Shown: positions 42,860 through 54,239 of the stretch, piece after piece
How positions within the stretch are numbered: the stretch's first letter is position 1
How the letters are laid out: each line of letters opens with the position of its first letter
Notes under the pieces: model-generated
What the model was told of the DNA's origin: nothing
Seen by the model: the letters and a program-made list of their open reading frames with translations, nothing else
The model's database searches: none
Position numbers and translations under genes: made by a program
Source: Diplolepis rosae
Taxonomy: Eukaryota; Arthropoda; Insecta; Hymenoptera; Diplolepididae
Assembly (NCBI GenBank): GCA_030998225.1
Contig: JAPYXD010000742.1
Span: forward strand, 5,704,001-5,768,000
Reading direction: 5' to 3'
Length of the DNA stretch: 64,000 nt

Positions 42860-43418
42860 CCCTAGCGGATCCGTGTGAGAGAACGGTCATAGAATACCCT
42901 GGCCGTTCTCTGACTGTTTTTATGACCGTTCTATGACCTCGCATTATTACGGCTAAGATTGGTAAAAAAGACATTAAAAGCTTTGCAATTATGATTCTGT
43001 GGCGAAATTTGGATTAGAAGGTGAAGCAATAAATACAATTATCTTATTTTTCAGCGATAAAAACTAGAAAAACATAATACTTGTCATTGAAAGCAGTGCA
43101 GTGGTTCACAATTGGCGGAACGTCTCCACCGTGAAGGTTTACTATTGGTGGAGACGTTCTGAAAATGGTGAACCACTGCACTGCCTTCAATGACAGGTAC
43201 ATGATGTATTCCAAGTTTTTATCGCTGAAAAGTAAGATAATTGTATTTTTTGCTTCACCTTCTAATCCAAATTTCGCCACAGAATCATAATTGCAAAGCT
43301 TTTAATGTCTTTTTTACCGTTCTTAGCCATAATAATGCGAGGTCATAGAACGGTCATAGAACAGTCAGAGAACGGTCAGAGTATTCTATGACCGTTCTCT
43401 CACACGGGTCCGCTAGGG
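42860..43418. mobile_element. 559-bp foldback element
   Basis: The ends are CCCTAGCGGATCCGTG and CACGGGTCCGCTAGGG. The two arms of about 250 bp are complementary along their whole length (AGAACGGTCATAGAAT, GGCGAAATTTGGATTAGAAG, GCAGTGCAGTGGTTCAC). The centre has its own hairpin, GAACGTCTCCACC / GGTGGAGACGTTC. There is no coding capacity. A relic lies near 5,045. The right half of its ORFs simply mirror the left. Confidence 0.8.
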
Positions 43419-43631
43419 TTTAGATTAATGTTGCCAGGAAATTTTCTTTGCCTTTATGCAGAATTTGTAAATTAATCTCTATTTGTAAAGTCAAACAACA
43501 ATTGAAATAGATATATTGTCTACGTGCAGGATTTTTTTTTAAATTTTGAAGTTAGTAGGCTACACTGAAAAGTTATGTTACTGGCCTTGTGCATTTGAAT
43601 TATTAATAGAATTTCAACCTACTCTTGCAAC

Positions 43632-44437
43632 TTAAAATAAACAAAATGAGTATACGAACTCGCGGCATAATTGTTCTCGAAGAGCCTTAAATTGGCGTAA
43701 ATATTCGTCAACGCTTTTCCTTTCAATTTTCAAAATACTCATCCGAGTATTATGGGTTTCAACCCAATATCTTTTTACTAGTTCTGGATCCTCGAAATGT
43801 TGTTCAAGGTATTTCACTTTCTCTTGGATTTCGTCTAAAAACAAACCCGAATATTTTATTAGCAAAATTATATTGCTGTAAGTAGAAACTAATTGAAGTA
43901 TAGTTTTCGAAAATATTCTTACCTGGAAAATCATACGTTTGCGTTTTTGTTTCAGTTAATTTTTCTGAATGTGGTTTAATGACAACCGAAGCTCTCGAAT
44001 TTCTTTTTATGTAGTCAAAGTGAGATTTCAATTTGCCAGTAGCATGAATTCTCACTTTATTTTCTACGCTGAAAGGCGTAAAGTATGTGGCAGCGTTTTC
44101 GCCTGGAAATATACTTTAGACTGTTTTTGCGAATTGAATAAAGTCTTCCTTATCGTATCTGAAATGAAAATAGCCCAAATAAAAAGAACAAATAGAATTT
44201 ATGCAAACTTGAAACATCAAAAATACTTAAAAATTTTACTATGCAATTACTTATTCGAACGTACTTCCAGTCATCTAGTGGTTCGTATTCAAAATGCTGT
44301 GAAATTTCACATTTTTTTTCTCCACAAATTTGTGAACTAAAATTTTTCTTCCTTTCTCGGTTAAAAACCCGGTTTATTTAAAATGCTTGGCATACTATTT
44401 TTACATCGCCATCATTGCCAATGAGGTGTTGTAAAGC
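43632..44437 (-). pseudogene. 3' exons of a decayed multi-exon gene
   Basis: Exon 3 (44,265-44,437), exon 4 (43,923-44,158) and exon 5 (from 43,834) have good GT-AG borders and compatible phases. Exon 3 reads ALQHLIGNDGDVK, a TAG, then a TAA, GFLTEKGRKILVHKFVEKK, a one-base shift in a run of eight A, then CEISQHFEYEPLDDWK. Exon 4 continues YDKEDFIQFAKTV, a TAA (44,116-44,118), then SIFPGENAATYFTPFS and GKLKSHFDYIKRNSRAS. Exon 5 reads DEIQEKVKYLEQHFEDPELV and ends at 43,632. The mixture of 'FP.E..TYF' and 'GKL...Y' blocks resembles an uncharacterised arthropod family, but I cannot name it. Confidence 0.55.
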
Positions 44438-44554
44438 CTATATGAGAAAATTAAACTCGTATTACAATTTGCAAACAGTAATGTACAATATCATTTGTAT
44501 TAAGTTTATCAAATTTTTTTAGCATATCATATTTGCCTATTTAGAAATACGTAC

Positions 44555-44671
44555 CAAGAAATTATAATTCTGAACTCCATTTTGGTTGCTGAAAGATCCA
44601 TCCACTGTGGAAGTAACGAAATACACGGTTTCGGTTAGAGGGTTTCCTTGAAATGGAAATTCCTCAGTTTC
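44555..44671 (-). CDS. Exon 2 of the same minus-strand gene
   Basis: TTTGTAG|GAAACT and TTCTTG|GTACGT bound 39 codons, ETEEFPFQGNPLTETVYFVT... to NGVQNYNFL, in phase 0 at both ends. It joins the start exon at 47,728-47,755 upstream and exon 3 downstream. If exon 3 is used as it stands, the product would be a 59-residue protein stopping at the TAG. Confidence 0.6.
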
Positions 44672-45767
44672 CTACAAGCAATATAGTTTGAAACATTTCG
44701 ACCATTTAGAATATTTATTTATGAAATTTGAACATTTATAACGCTATTTTTGCCTGATCTGGCCAAAAGTTTCTCTCCTTAATTTCGAAATTAATTTTCA
44801 GATTTGCAATATTTATTTACATCGATTCTCCAAATTTTTGAGTAACAATTTTGCCCTATTTTGGGTCAAAATTATCCCTTTATAATCTACGCGAGGGTCA
44901 CACGAAGGATGAAAATTTCGCGAAGTGAAATTCTTAATTTAAAGAGCAAGAATGCCGAATAAAACTCACGTTTTTCAGTTTTTCGAAAGAACAAAGCAAA
45001 ACGGGCGCGTCCTCGTGACAGTTGTCCGTGATTGCAATTTTGAGATTTCGAATCTACAAAACGTAGGAAAATTTTGACCAATTTTTATTTTGGAGAATTT
45101 CACGCAATCGCGCCATGAAACAATAACACGTTATAATTTTGAGGTATTGTCCCTACTCCTGAAATTAAAAGGTTTCGACCAATGGTTTTTTTATTCGTAG
45201 CATACATAATTTTCCAGTTTCCCTTCTCAGCTAAATCGCTTCCTCCCTTCTATTTGAAATTAATTTTAATAAAAGCAGGCATCAGGCGTGGACAGGGCAC
45301 TGTAAAATTTGTGACACAGGCCTGGCACTTATCATCATTTGCCACCTCCCTGAAAATATTCAAAATTTATATTTGACGCGCGCAACTCGGCAGGCTTTAC
45401 CCAGTAGAAAAATAAAATAATAAAAAGACGTTACCATACAAGTGAAGCTCCTCGTGTGGATTCGACACTTGCGTGGCGTGGAAATTAGGAGTGGTTTGTC
45501 AGGTGAAGCTCCCCGTGGGGATTCTACACCTTCTAAACTCCTCCTGGAATATGGTTTATTTAATTGGGGAATGCCACGTTCGATGTGTCTCTCGATATGA
45601 GAGTTCACACTACTAATGGCACGAGTTGAGCTATCAGAGTTGCAGTGTATTTTAGAACGACCCAACAAAAAAAATTTGATCCTCAAAAATTCACGAAGTA
45701 AAATAAAATCTAAACCATTGATCCCTAGCTAAGGGGGCACAGGAATCATAAGCGATCAGTTCTCAAA

Positions 45768-45808
45768 AGATTAGGTGTGGTGATGCTATAATGCACCACA
45801 CCTAATCT
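45768..45808. repeat. Perfect 15-bp inverted repeat
   Basis: AGATTAGGTGTGGTG and CACCACACCTAATCT flank an 11-nt loop. It lies in the 3-kb intron between the first two exons of the minus-strand gene. Also in that intron are two direct copies of GTGAAGCTCC (45,443 and 45,504) and a moderately GC-rich block at 46,830-47,140 without a recognisable gene. Confidence 0.6.
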
Positions 45809-47727
45809 CGAGCCTCGATCTATGTTTTTCTTCAAAAATTCGCGCAGGGCGATAAGTCCTCATCTTATTAGGGTGCTCAACCGGACTGAATTTCGAGGAT
45901 CAGCAACCAAGCACGTTGCCTCGGTTTTCCACCTCTTTAATAAATTACCCCCTTAATTAATATGCGTGCGCCTCAATTAGCGACCACGATCAAGTCCAAT
46001 TAAATCAATAAATTAAGAATTTCATACACGTTGTTTTCCCCTTTTTTGCGACCGTTTTATGGTTGGAAATCGGTATCGGAAAAAAGATAATGTTCTCGCG
46101 ATCATGATGGTGTCTTTCAAATTTCAAATGGTTGTATATCATACCCGGTGGAGGCGTTCAAAAATCGGTACGCTCTTAAAAGAGAAAGCACACCGCGCGA
46201 CGATGACGAGAAAGCCTTTCCCCCATTTCATCTCCCGCTAGCGCGTGCTACCTGCGTAGGCGCGGGCTCCTATTGGACAGCAGTATGGGAACATTTGAGA
46301 ACGTTGTGTAAAGATTTCAATAATATAGAAAAAATTCTAAAAAAGATTGCATACATTGCTAATAGGTAATAATAAGTTTTAAAATGAGATATATATGAAA
46401 AAAAACGTTAAAATAATATACAATAAAAATAATCAAATGTGACACATTGTTAAGTTATTTATAAATTTGACATTTTGCTTATTATCTTTATTTATAATAT
46501 TAAAGATTTATAATATTTACAATGCGATAATGATTATACTTATTGATTTCAAATGCAATAATAATTATATTTCCTTATTTGCAATATAATAATAACTGTG
46601 GCTATTTATAGCAATGACATTCGTTCATTTATTTATATATTACATTTTATGTCTGTCTTCTAACGCGATGAGATTTTCTTTGATGACATTAATTTGTTTA
46701 TTTAATGATTTTATTTATTTATTTGTTTATTTAATTATTTTATTTAATTATGAATTACAATTCCTATACATGCAAATGAATAAATAATCCTGCGATAAAT
46801 AATGTAATAAAAAATAGGAGAAATAACAGTGTGGGACGCCCACCCATCCAGCGAACCATGCCGCAAGCTGCTTGACCTGAGTGAACGGTCGAGTGGGAGC
46901 AAACACAGGTTAGTGTGGCGCTCGCTGAAGATACGAACGAAAATGTCCGTGAAAAGCAGACCTCCTCGTTCTCGCCACATTCACTTCTGGTTTGGAAGTA
47001 AATCCTTAATTGCTGGGCGAATACTTATTCAAACCTCGCAAATCTTTTGTGCGAGCTTCGTGTGAACCTGCTTGTTCACTAGGTTAGTCTAATTTCGCGG
47101 ATTCTGCCCCCGTTTCCTCGCAAAAGGTGGATACTGGAGGCTGGGCCGTCTCAAGTTATTTAAATACTTTTACAAATTAATAATCTTACCATCTGCACTT
47201 TTTTTATTCATTGGACAGGATGATCACTAAAACCTCAGAAACAATTCCTGGCTTTTTCTTAACTTGCTATACTTTAAACGCGATTAACCTAAAATTGTCT
47301 AATTTATAAAATTTTATTCAAAATTATTCGCTTTTGAAAATCAAATCTTTTTAACCCTTAATTAAAAATAATGTGAAATGTAAAAAGTTTTCAAAAAAGT
47401 AAATAATTGCAAAGCTTTTATTCAGGCTTTCCGAATTGAACGGTTTTAGAATAATTCTTTCAAACGAAATAATACCGTATTTGGAAATCTTGTTTCAAAA
47501 TTGATTATTTTAAGATTCAATAATTGAACAATTTGAAATAATAAGTACCATTTCGAGTTGGAATCGTAACAATTAAGAAAAAAATACAAAACTGAGTCAA
47601 AAAATAAGTTCATTGTTATTTTCGTTTTCCACAAAAGTTTCATAGACAATTTCCGATTTTCTCAACTTCCCCAGTCAAATGAACTCCGCTAAAGTTGAAT
47701 ATTGAGAATATTTTTAAATCAACTTAC

Positions 47728-47755
47728 CGGTTTTTGTAAGTCGTCCATTTTTAAC
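47728..47755 (-). CDS. Start exon of the minus-strand gene
   Basis: TTTTTTACAG|GTTAAAA is followed by ATG (47,746-47,748) and the codons MDDLQKP, then the strong donor CCG|GTAAGT. The frame continues exactly into exon 2, 3 kb away. The exon has an acceptor, so a non-coding exon lies further upstream. The short length makes it weak alone, but the phase match and splice sites support it. Confidence 0.5.
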
Positions 47756-48434
47756 CTGTAAAAAAGGATATTTTTTTGTATAACTTACTAAAACAAAATT
47801 TTATCTTCTCAAAATCAAGATTACAAAATTGTATTACTCAAAGTTTCAATAGTCGTTAAAACTGTCTTAATGTGAAAAAATAACTATAATTTCTACTTTT
47901 AATATTTCACTTGTGAAAATACATGACCTTAATTTTTTGTTTTATTCAAACATTTCTTTCTTGAATCCACATACTAAACATTTCTATCCACATACTAAAC
48001 ATTTCTATGGGTAAAATTGTATATTCAAATATTTAAAGAATTTGAAAATCATTTGTAAAAATAAACAAAATTATCAAAACAGAAAATCTATAAACTTCTA
48101 ACTTTATCATGTTGCTTATATTTACAGCTATAATAGAACAGTATGATATATTAAATGATACTTAACTTATTAAATGATAATATTTGTTGAATCAAGGCAA
48201 ACATATACTTACTCGGAACAAGCATTCGATGCGATTCTGTAGCAGTTTTCTTCAAGTGATAACAAAAAACCAGTGTTGTCCGCAAATCGTAGTTTGTAGG
48301 CACAAAACTCGACATGTTGATGCTTGTAGTAAATACACTGGTATATCGAACTTGAGTTGTTGTCTACCGAAAATCTTTCTCAGCTTCTAGAGGGAGAAGA
48401 TGGCGCTGCAGAAGCGGTCGTACGGTCCCTAAAG

Positions 48435-50424
48435 TAGAGTCCCTAGAAAAATAGAGTCTGCCGTAATTTTCCTTCAATGATTGGTGCAGCCATTATGGGT
48501 ACAAACCAATCAAAATTGCTCCTACCGGCGCGAGTAGAGTTCTTTTTTCAAACTAAAGTATACATTTTAATTTCTGTAACATAGTTTTTTGTTACCTGTA
48601 ACATAAAATTCAAAGATCCAAAAAAATTTTTTTTGGTTAATTAACTTTAATAAATATATAATTTATTCAACTATTATGTTATTAATACAATAATGTGGAA
48701 CATAGACAGTGTCCCGTAAAATTTTAATGAATATACATTTATATATATATGTGCATTCAAATCTTACACGTATATATATTTTACATATGTCATCTTACTG
48801 TGACATATATGTTGTAACGTGGTAGATTACGTTAACTTTTTTACCTCGACCGGCAACGACAGGATCGAGCCCAAGCCACCTTTTTTAATTAAAAACTCAA
48901 CATTGTCAGGCATAGTCTGAGAGCTGCTCATAAAATTCTTTTATTTTTGATTGTTTTTCTGGCCGTTTTCTTTTTTTATTTGTTTCATTTAAAAACACCA
49001 GCTTGAAAGGCGCCGCCAAGGAGATCGCTATGTTACCATCGCACGCAGAGGGGTTCACAGGCAAGCCACAGAGGGCATGACCCAGCAGGCATGGCATCTG
49101 AAACGACCACGTGCTGCAGCCCATGGTTTCCAACAACGTCGCACCGTTATTATTATAATTAAAATAAAAAGGGGCATGACGAGATGAAATAATCATAAAT
49201 TATATTATATACTGTATATTAGCTTTGTCTGTTTGTAACTGCTGTGTTGTGCAGTACAAACTCTACGTAGTTCAAACGCACCCCTCTACGTTTCAAGCCA
49301 ATGGGGCAAGCTGACCGATAGACGCTTCAGCTCATTGGTTGCCTGGCGCCGTCGTCCTCACAAGACGAGTCGCCCGCGCAAACCCGAGCTTCATGCGTGT
49401 GCGCCAGCCTTTCCAGCTGATGTAATAAAACTGCGCGACACCTTTGGCGCGTAGCTTTATTCTGTCGTTGTCGCACGAGCGTGAAATAACCTCCAAGGAG
49501 CCAAAAGTGTTATTTTCTGATGGACGCCACCACAGATTTTGATTTGGAGGAAGTAAGGCGTGAGATAGCGACCAGATCATCGGTAAGTCCCTGAGACTTT
49601 ATTCCGGGCCATAATAAATTTTTATTTTCTTTAAACCGCGTGGCTCTCAGGCTCTCTCAGAGCTCTGCTCTTTTTTTTTGGCACTGTACGCCATTCTGGC
49701 ATCGAACTAATTTTTTTTTACTTATATCGAGCCAGGGCCTTGCTCATTGAATAATAAATTGTAGCTCTAATTAATTCATACGCTGCTTGATTTATTTTAT
49801 TATTTTGTTTGCACAAGAGCTCCTATGTTAGGTTAAGATTCCTGCCTTAACCTCAAAACCTTCACCTGATCCGAACTCCCGAATCCACAATCACCCTAGC
49901 CGGAACCCTTGCTTGGCTTCGCTTTTTTTTTGCATGCTGAGTTTATATTTTCAGGGTCATCAATTTATAAATATGGCGTCGGGAGACGCCAGGCGCTCAG
50001 TTTAGAAGCCGCCTTAGTAACGCCGATGACACCGAGGGTAATCCCGAATCCTCGGGGCCGCATTATTAAAGATTTTATTTTTTGACGTTTCAGCGGAGGT
50101 CACCCGTTATAGTGTCACAGTTCTGAAGATAGACTTTTCGATTCTTTTTCGTCCTTTTTCCATTCCTACAAGAAAGAATATTACTTGCAGAACACTGTGT
50201 TTTAAAATTTGACTTACCTTTTCTCAAGTATTACTTTTTTGCAATTTCCCTGGTATATTCTTCGTGAACAATTACGGACACATTCTTCGAGTGTCAGAAT
50301 CAAACATTCTAACCACAGCTAGAGTGGACTCTAACCACAGCTACTCACACGGATTAACGCACACACGCTCAGTGGTTGCCATCTTGGGTACAGATCGGCA
50401 GACTCTATTTTTCTAGAGACTCTA
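48435..50424. mobile_element. TIR-bounded 2-kb unit
   Basis: TAGAGTCCCTAGAAAAATAG (48,435) and its mirror ending CTAGAGACTCTA (50,424) form 29-bp ends with one mismatch. CCCTAAAG and CCCTGAAC just outside are a poor 8-bp match. The interior is more GC-rich. It includes TGGCGCCG near 49,345, a string like a tRNA primer-binding site, and a possible exon at 49,520. No transposase was recognised. Confidence 0.4.
49520..49582 (+). CDS. Possible first coding exon
   Basis: ATGGACGCCACC opens MDATTDFDLEEVRREIATRSS and stops at a strong donor (TCATCG|GTAAGTCC). It is the only gene-like plus-strand signal in this GC-rich unit. It might be a gag or host start exon. No partner exon was found. Confidence 0.25.
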
Positions 50425-50515
50425 CCCTGAACTGATGGAAAGCACCATCTATAGGGAAATTCTGGTTTCATACTTCTAGACCTAGTAATACTACTTTTAA
50501 TTAACTTATATATTT

Positions 50516-51399
50516 CTCAACAAACACGTTATGTAACCGCTCCGTAACAAAAGGGTAACATAGTTATTTGTGGTTATGTAAGGATTGTTATTGTTCAGTG
50601 ATGTAATTGCTATATAACGGCAAGGTAATAATGTTATGTAAGATTGTTACCGCGTGAAGATGTGAAAGATCAATAAAAGAGTGAATGTAACAATTCTATA
50701 GCAGTGGGATGTATATGCTATAGAAAAACAATGTAAAATTCGTTCTCTAATTGTGTTACACACATGAGCTGCAACAGTTTTGTCATAATTTTATGTAAGT
50801 GAACTGCCACGGCATTACTGTATAATTATGTAAGTCGTGTATAATGTACATTAATAAAAGATATGAAACAATGTGACATAACTATTATGTAAGAATCATG
50901 TAACATTTGTTCTGTAACTTGGTTGTAAAAATTAAAAATTGTGGGTAATAACTTGTGTAAACTAAATTGCTGTTATGGTAAAATTTCACATGCTCTTAGT
51001 ATAATATTCAGTAATCGACAAATAACACAAAGGTGCAAAATTTGACTCACAGAAATGAGTTGTGTATTATTAATATTTTATGATCGTATATCTGTTTAAC
51101 ATATCTCCGTTACATACTATTTACATATCGCTTTTACAAAACTTCTATATAACATAATTGCATAACACATATAGAACATATTTACATTGATCCTGCGTAA
51201 CAATATAGCACATATGTTACATAAGTCTGTTACAGACCCATTACATCACAGCGTTACAGAGCTGTTATAAAACTGATTCATCACACAGTGTGTGACATTT
51301 TGCATCACAGGTGACTCACCTGTTAGTCACCAGCCTTGTAACGTGTTACAATCTGTTATGTAACAGTTACATACATGTTATATAACAGTGTTTGCTGGG
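50516..51399. mobile_element. Short copy of the 167-bp-array element
   Basis: The right end is GTGTTTGCTGGG and the left end CAACAAACACG (two changes). It matches 34,487-34,900 and 35,400-35,880 and lacks the array. The family-X copy at 37.5 kb shows the empty site (TTAATTAACTT...TTGTGCTTC continuous). Confidence 0.75.
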
Positions 51400-51639
51400 T
51401 TGTGCTTCAAAATGCGGAAATTTATTCATTTAAGAGTTGTTTACCCCCAAATAAGGGTATATTCATATAATTTGTTTCCAAAACTTCTTTCTATTGTATT
51501 ATTTAACAAAAGTAAAACTATTTCCTCATTACAAATAATCTATTTTCAAATTTAAGCAAGATTTTTTATCAGGGGTACATATGACTAAGGGTAGTTTTAG
51601 CCATTATAAGGGCGAAAAATAATAGTTGCACTATCTGTC

Positions 51640-51880
51640 AAATATGTTTTGACGTACACGTAATTACTGCCAAGTTTCATTCAAATCGGTCGGCTATAAG
51701 TGCTTAAAATAATAAAAATATCATTTTTGAGCGAAACTTTAGGGGGCTCATTTCACTCCTTAAAACTCATTTTGGGCAGATAAGAAAAAACACGTGTCTC
51801 TTAGTTTTTGATGCTCTATTACATATTTAAAGGAGAAAAAAATCGGAGGCGGACACCTGAAAAACATTCCTTGTTAGTTG
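51640..51880. repeat. Single copy of the 19-23 kb element's terminal sequence
   Basis: ACTCATTTTGGGCAGATAAG, CACGTGTCTCTTAGTTTTTG and AATCGGAGGCGGACACCT match the inverted ends of the 3.9-kb composite element. No second end was found nearby. Confidence 0.5.
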
Positions 51881-52130
51881 ATTCTAATTGCCCTATTCCT
51901 TTTCTGGAATAAATCAGTTAAGGATTCAAGACTGGACATTATTTTTCGACTCGTTGGTTACAATCTGATCATTCCATCTTTAATGATTAAAGTTATCTGA
52001 TGATCATATGAAAAGTTTTAATTCGCGTTCAAAAATTTGAAGCCTGCATATGATAATTGGCTGTCCAAACATTGGAAATTATAAAGAGCTAAGTAGCCGA
52101 AGATTGACTACACACTTAGATGTCACTAGG

Positions 52131-54000
52131 GATGCATATAGGAAAGAAATCAGCATATAGGAAAGAAATCACGGAGGCCAAGAATAAGAGCTGGACCTCC
52201 TTCTGTTGGGACATAGAAAAGGGCGCGGAGGCGCCCAGGCTGAACAGATTACTGGCCCGCAACCCAGGAGCTATGTTGAGCACCCTAAGACTACCTGACG
52301 GGACGTACTCAGAGTCGGACAGGGAGACCCTGACCCTTCTGACAATGGCGCACTTCCCGGACCTTAAAGGTCCAACGGAGGTGGGGGGAACTCCCAAAAG
52401 GGCCGACCGCTGCCTACGACCCAATTGGGTTTACGCGGGCGGCTGGCCCGGGAGATCGCCTCCCCAGCCAGGGTCAGATGGGCCTTGAAGTCTTTCAACC
52501 CCTTCAAGTCCCCAGGTCCGGATGGCAACTATCCGGTCCTCCTGCAGAGGGCTGGGGACCCCATCATAGGGCCGCTAGTGAGACTTGCTAGGGCCAGTCT
52601 GACTCTGGGTTTTGTCCCCAAGGCTTGGAGAGGGACAAGGGTAATATTTATACCTAAAGCAGGCAAGAACGGATGGACGTCTCTGAAGGATTTCCGACCA
52701 ATCAGCCTTACCTCCTTCGTACTAAAAACGGTGGATAGACTCGTGGACAGATACATCCGTGATAAGATCCTTAGAGGGATCACTGGCGCCTCGAAGTCCA
52801 CACCCACAACAGCGTTGGGAGCACTAATGGGCTAGAGCCTCTGCACCTAACCATCACAGCTGAGGCTAGCAAGGCGGCCTGGAGAATTGGTGAGAACCCT
52901 AACACAGTGATTTCGAAAAAACTAAAAACCACTGTTAACATCGCGAAGAGACCGATCATGAAAATGGTAAGAGACAGGACGTCTCCACGGTACCTCTTCG
53001 ACAAAAAGTACAAGGTAAGCTTGTCAACCATGGAAGATTGGAGGGTGGGTCGCGCACACCTCCCAGGGGACGGAGACAACTGGTTTACAGACGGCTCCAA
53101 AAACAGGGAGGGTGCGGGGGCTGGTGTCTATGGGAAGAACAGCGACACACGCCTCATGGTCCCGCTGGGACACCACTCCACAGTTCCTCAAACCGAGATT
53201 GCGGCCATACTCCAATGCGCACAAGCAGCACAGAATCATGGTCGCAACAGGAACATCCGCATCCGCTCAGATAGTAGAGCGGCCATCACGACACTAGATA
53301 AGTCAGTAACTACCTCGACGCTGGTCTGGGAATGCTACGAAGCATTGAACAAACTAGCGGAAGACAACCGAGTCACAGTTCTCTGGATTCCTGGACACAG
53401 GGGTATCAAGGGCAACGAGACAGCGGATAGACTAGCCAAGCTAGCGACGAAAAAACAAAACCCATCTGGTCTAGAACCAGTAATAGGTATTTCGAACAGG
53501 TCGGCCACAGAAGACATTAAAAAGTGGCTGGCCGAGAAACACCAGGAAGATTGGTACAAGGCAACGGCATGGAAACAAGCCAAAGCCCTCATGGGGGAAT
53601 ATCTAAACCCCAAATGAGCTGCAGATCTGCGCAGACTTAGTAGAACCGAGGTAAAGACCATAACAGAAGTGCTTATTGGTCACGGCAACCTCGCCTACCA
53701 TAGACATAAGATAGGGCTTGCTAAAAGTCCACTTTGTCGACTATGGGGGGAAGACAATGAAACTTCCACCCATATACTCTGCCATTGTCCAGCAATTGGG
53801 GACAAACGACAGTTTCTCATGGGCTACGTCTCCATAGACGTAGCCGTGATTCAGACCAAAAACGTGGCCCAGGTCCTTGCCCTTTGGCACGGGCTGTGGG
53901 GTCGCGCATGAGGTTTTAGTTGGTGATGCAACGGGATTACCCAAGCATCAGGGCCCCTTCGGGGTCCCAGCCATATTTATAATAATAATAATAATAATAA
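52131..54000 (+). pseudogene. I/LOA-like LINE, 5'-truncated and internally deleted
   Basis: It is flanked by a 14-bp duplication TAGATGTCACTAGG (52,117-52,130 and 54,001-54,014). An 18-bp direct duplication (CATATAGGAAAGAAATCA) marks the 5' end. The linker region (TSFCWDIEKGAEAPRLNRLL) is followed, after a frameshift near 52,420, by RT motifs FNPFKSPGPDGNYP, AWRGTRVIFIPKAGK and LKDFRPISLTS. The block with the catalytic YxDD is deleted near 52,840. An RNase H domain follows (WFTDGSKNREGAGAGVY, IAAILQCAQAA, IRSDSRAAI and GHRGIKGNETADRLAKLA). Near the end is a Cys/His finger (CRLWGEDNETSTHILCHC). The tail is (TAA)n, as in I-type elements. Confidence 0.85.
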
Positions 54001-54001
54001 T
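53979..54001 (+). repeat. (TAA)n tail of the LINE
   Basis: About seven TAA triplets directly before the right copy of the target duplication. Confidence 0.85.
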
Positions 54002-54239
54002 AGATGTCACTAGGCTCTATTTTTTTGTGAGCAAAGAAATCCAAATTAAAGGGGAAAAGAAGATATGCCCGAAACTCACGAATGTTATTTATTCAGTAGT
54101 TCAAAGAGTAGATAATAGTTGGATTAATGCTTCCATTCTGATCATTATGGAACGGAGAATCATAAAAATGGTTAATAAAAATTATGATGAGTTATATTCA
54201 TTGAGAAAGAACATAGAACTGCTGTTCTTATAACATCTG

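Noticed and set aside
48906..49196. 96-codon minus-strand ORF with a Lys-rich end
   Set aside because: No domain recognised, and it lies in the GC-richer TIR unit where chance ORFs are expected. The reverse-strand context gives no promoter or splice support.
52116..53661. Several minus-strand ORFs of 90-110 codons
   Set aside because: They are antisense shadows of the LINE, which has clear RT and RNase H motifs on the plus strand and a non-AT-rich composition that opens all frames.
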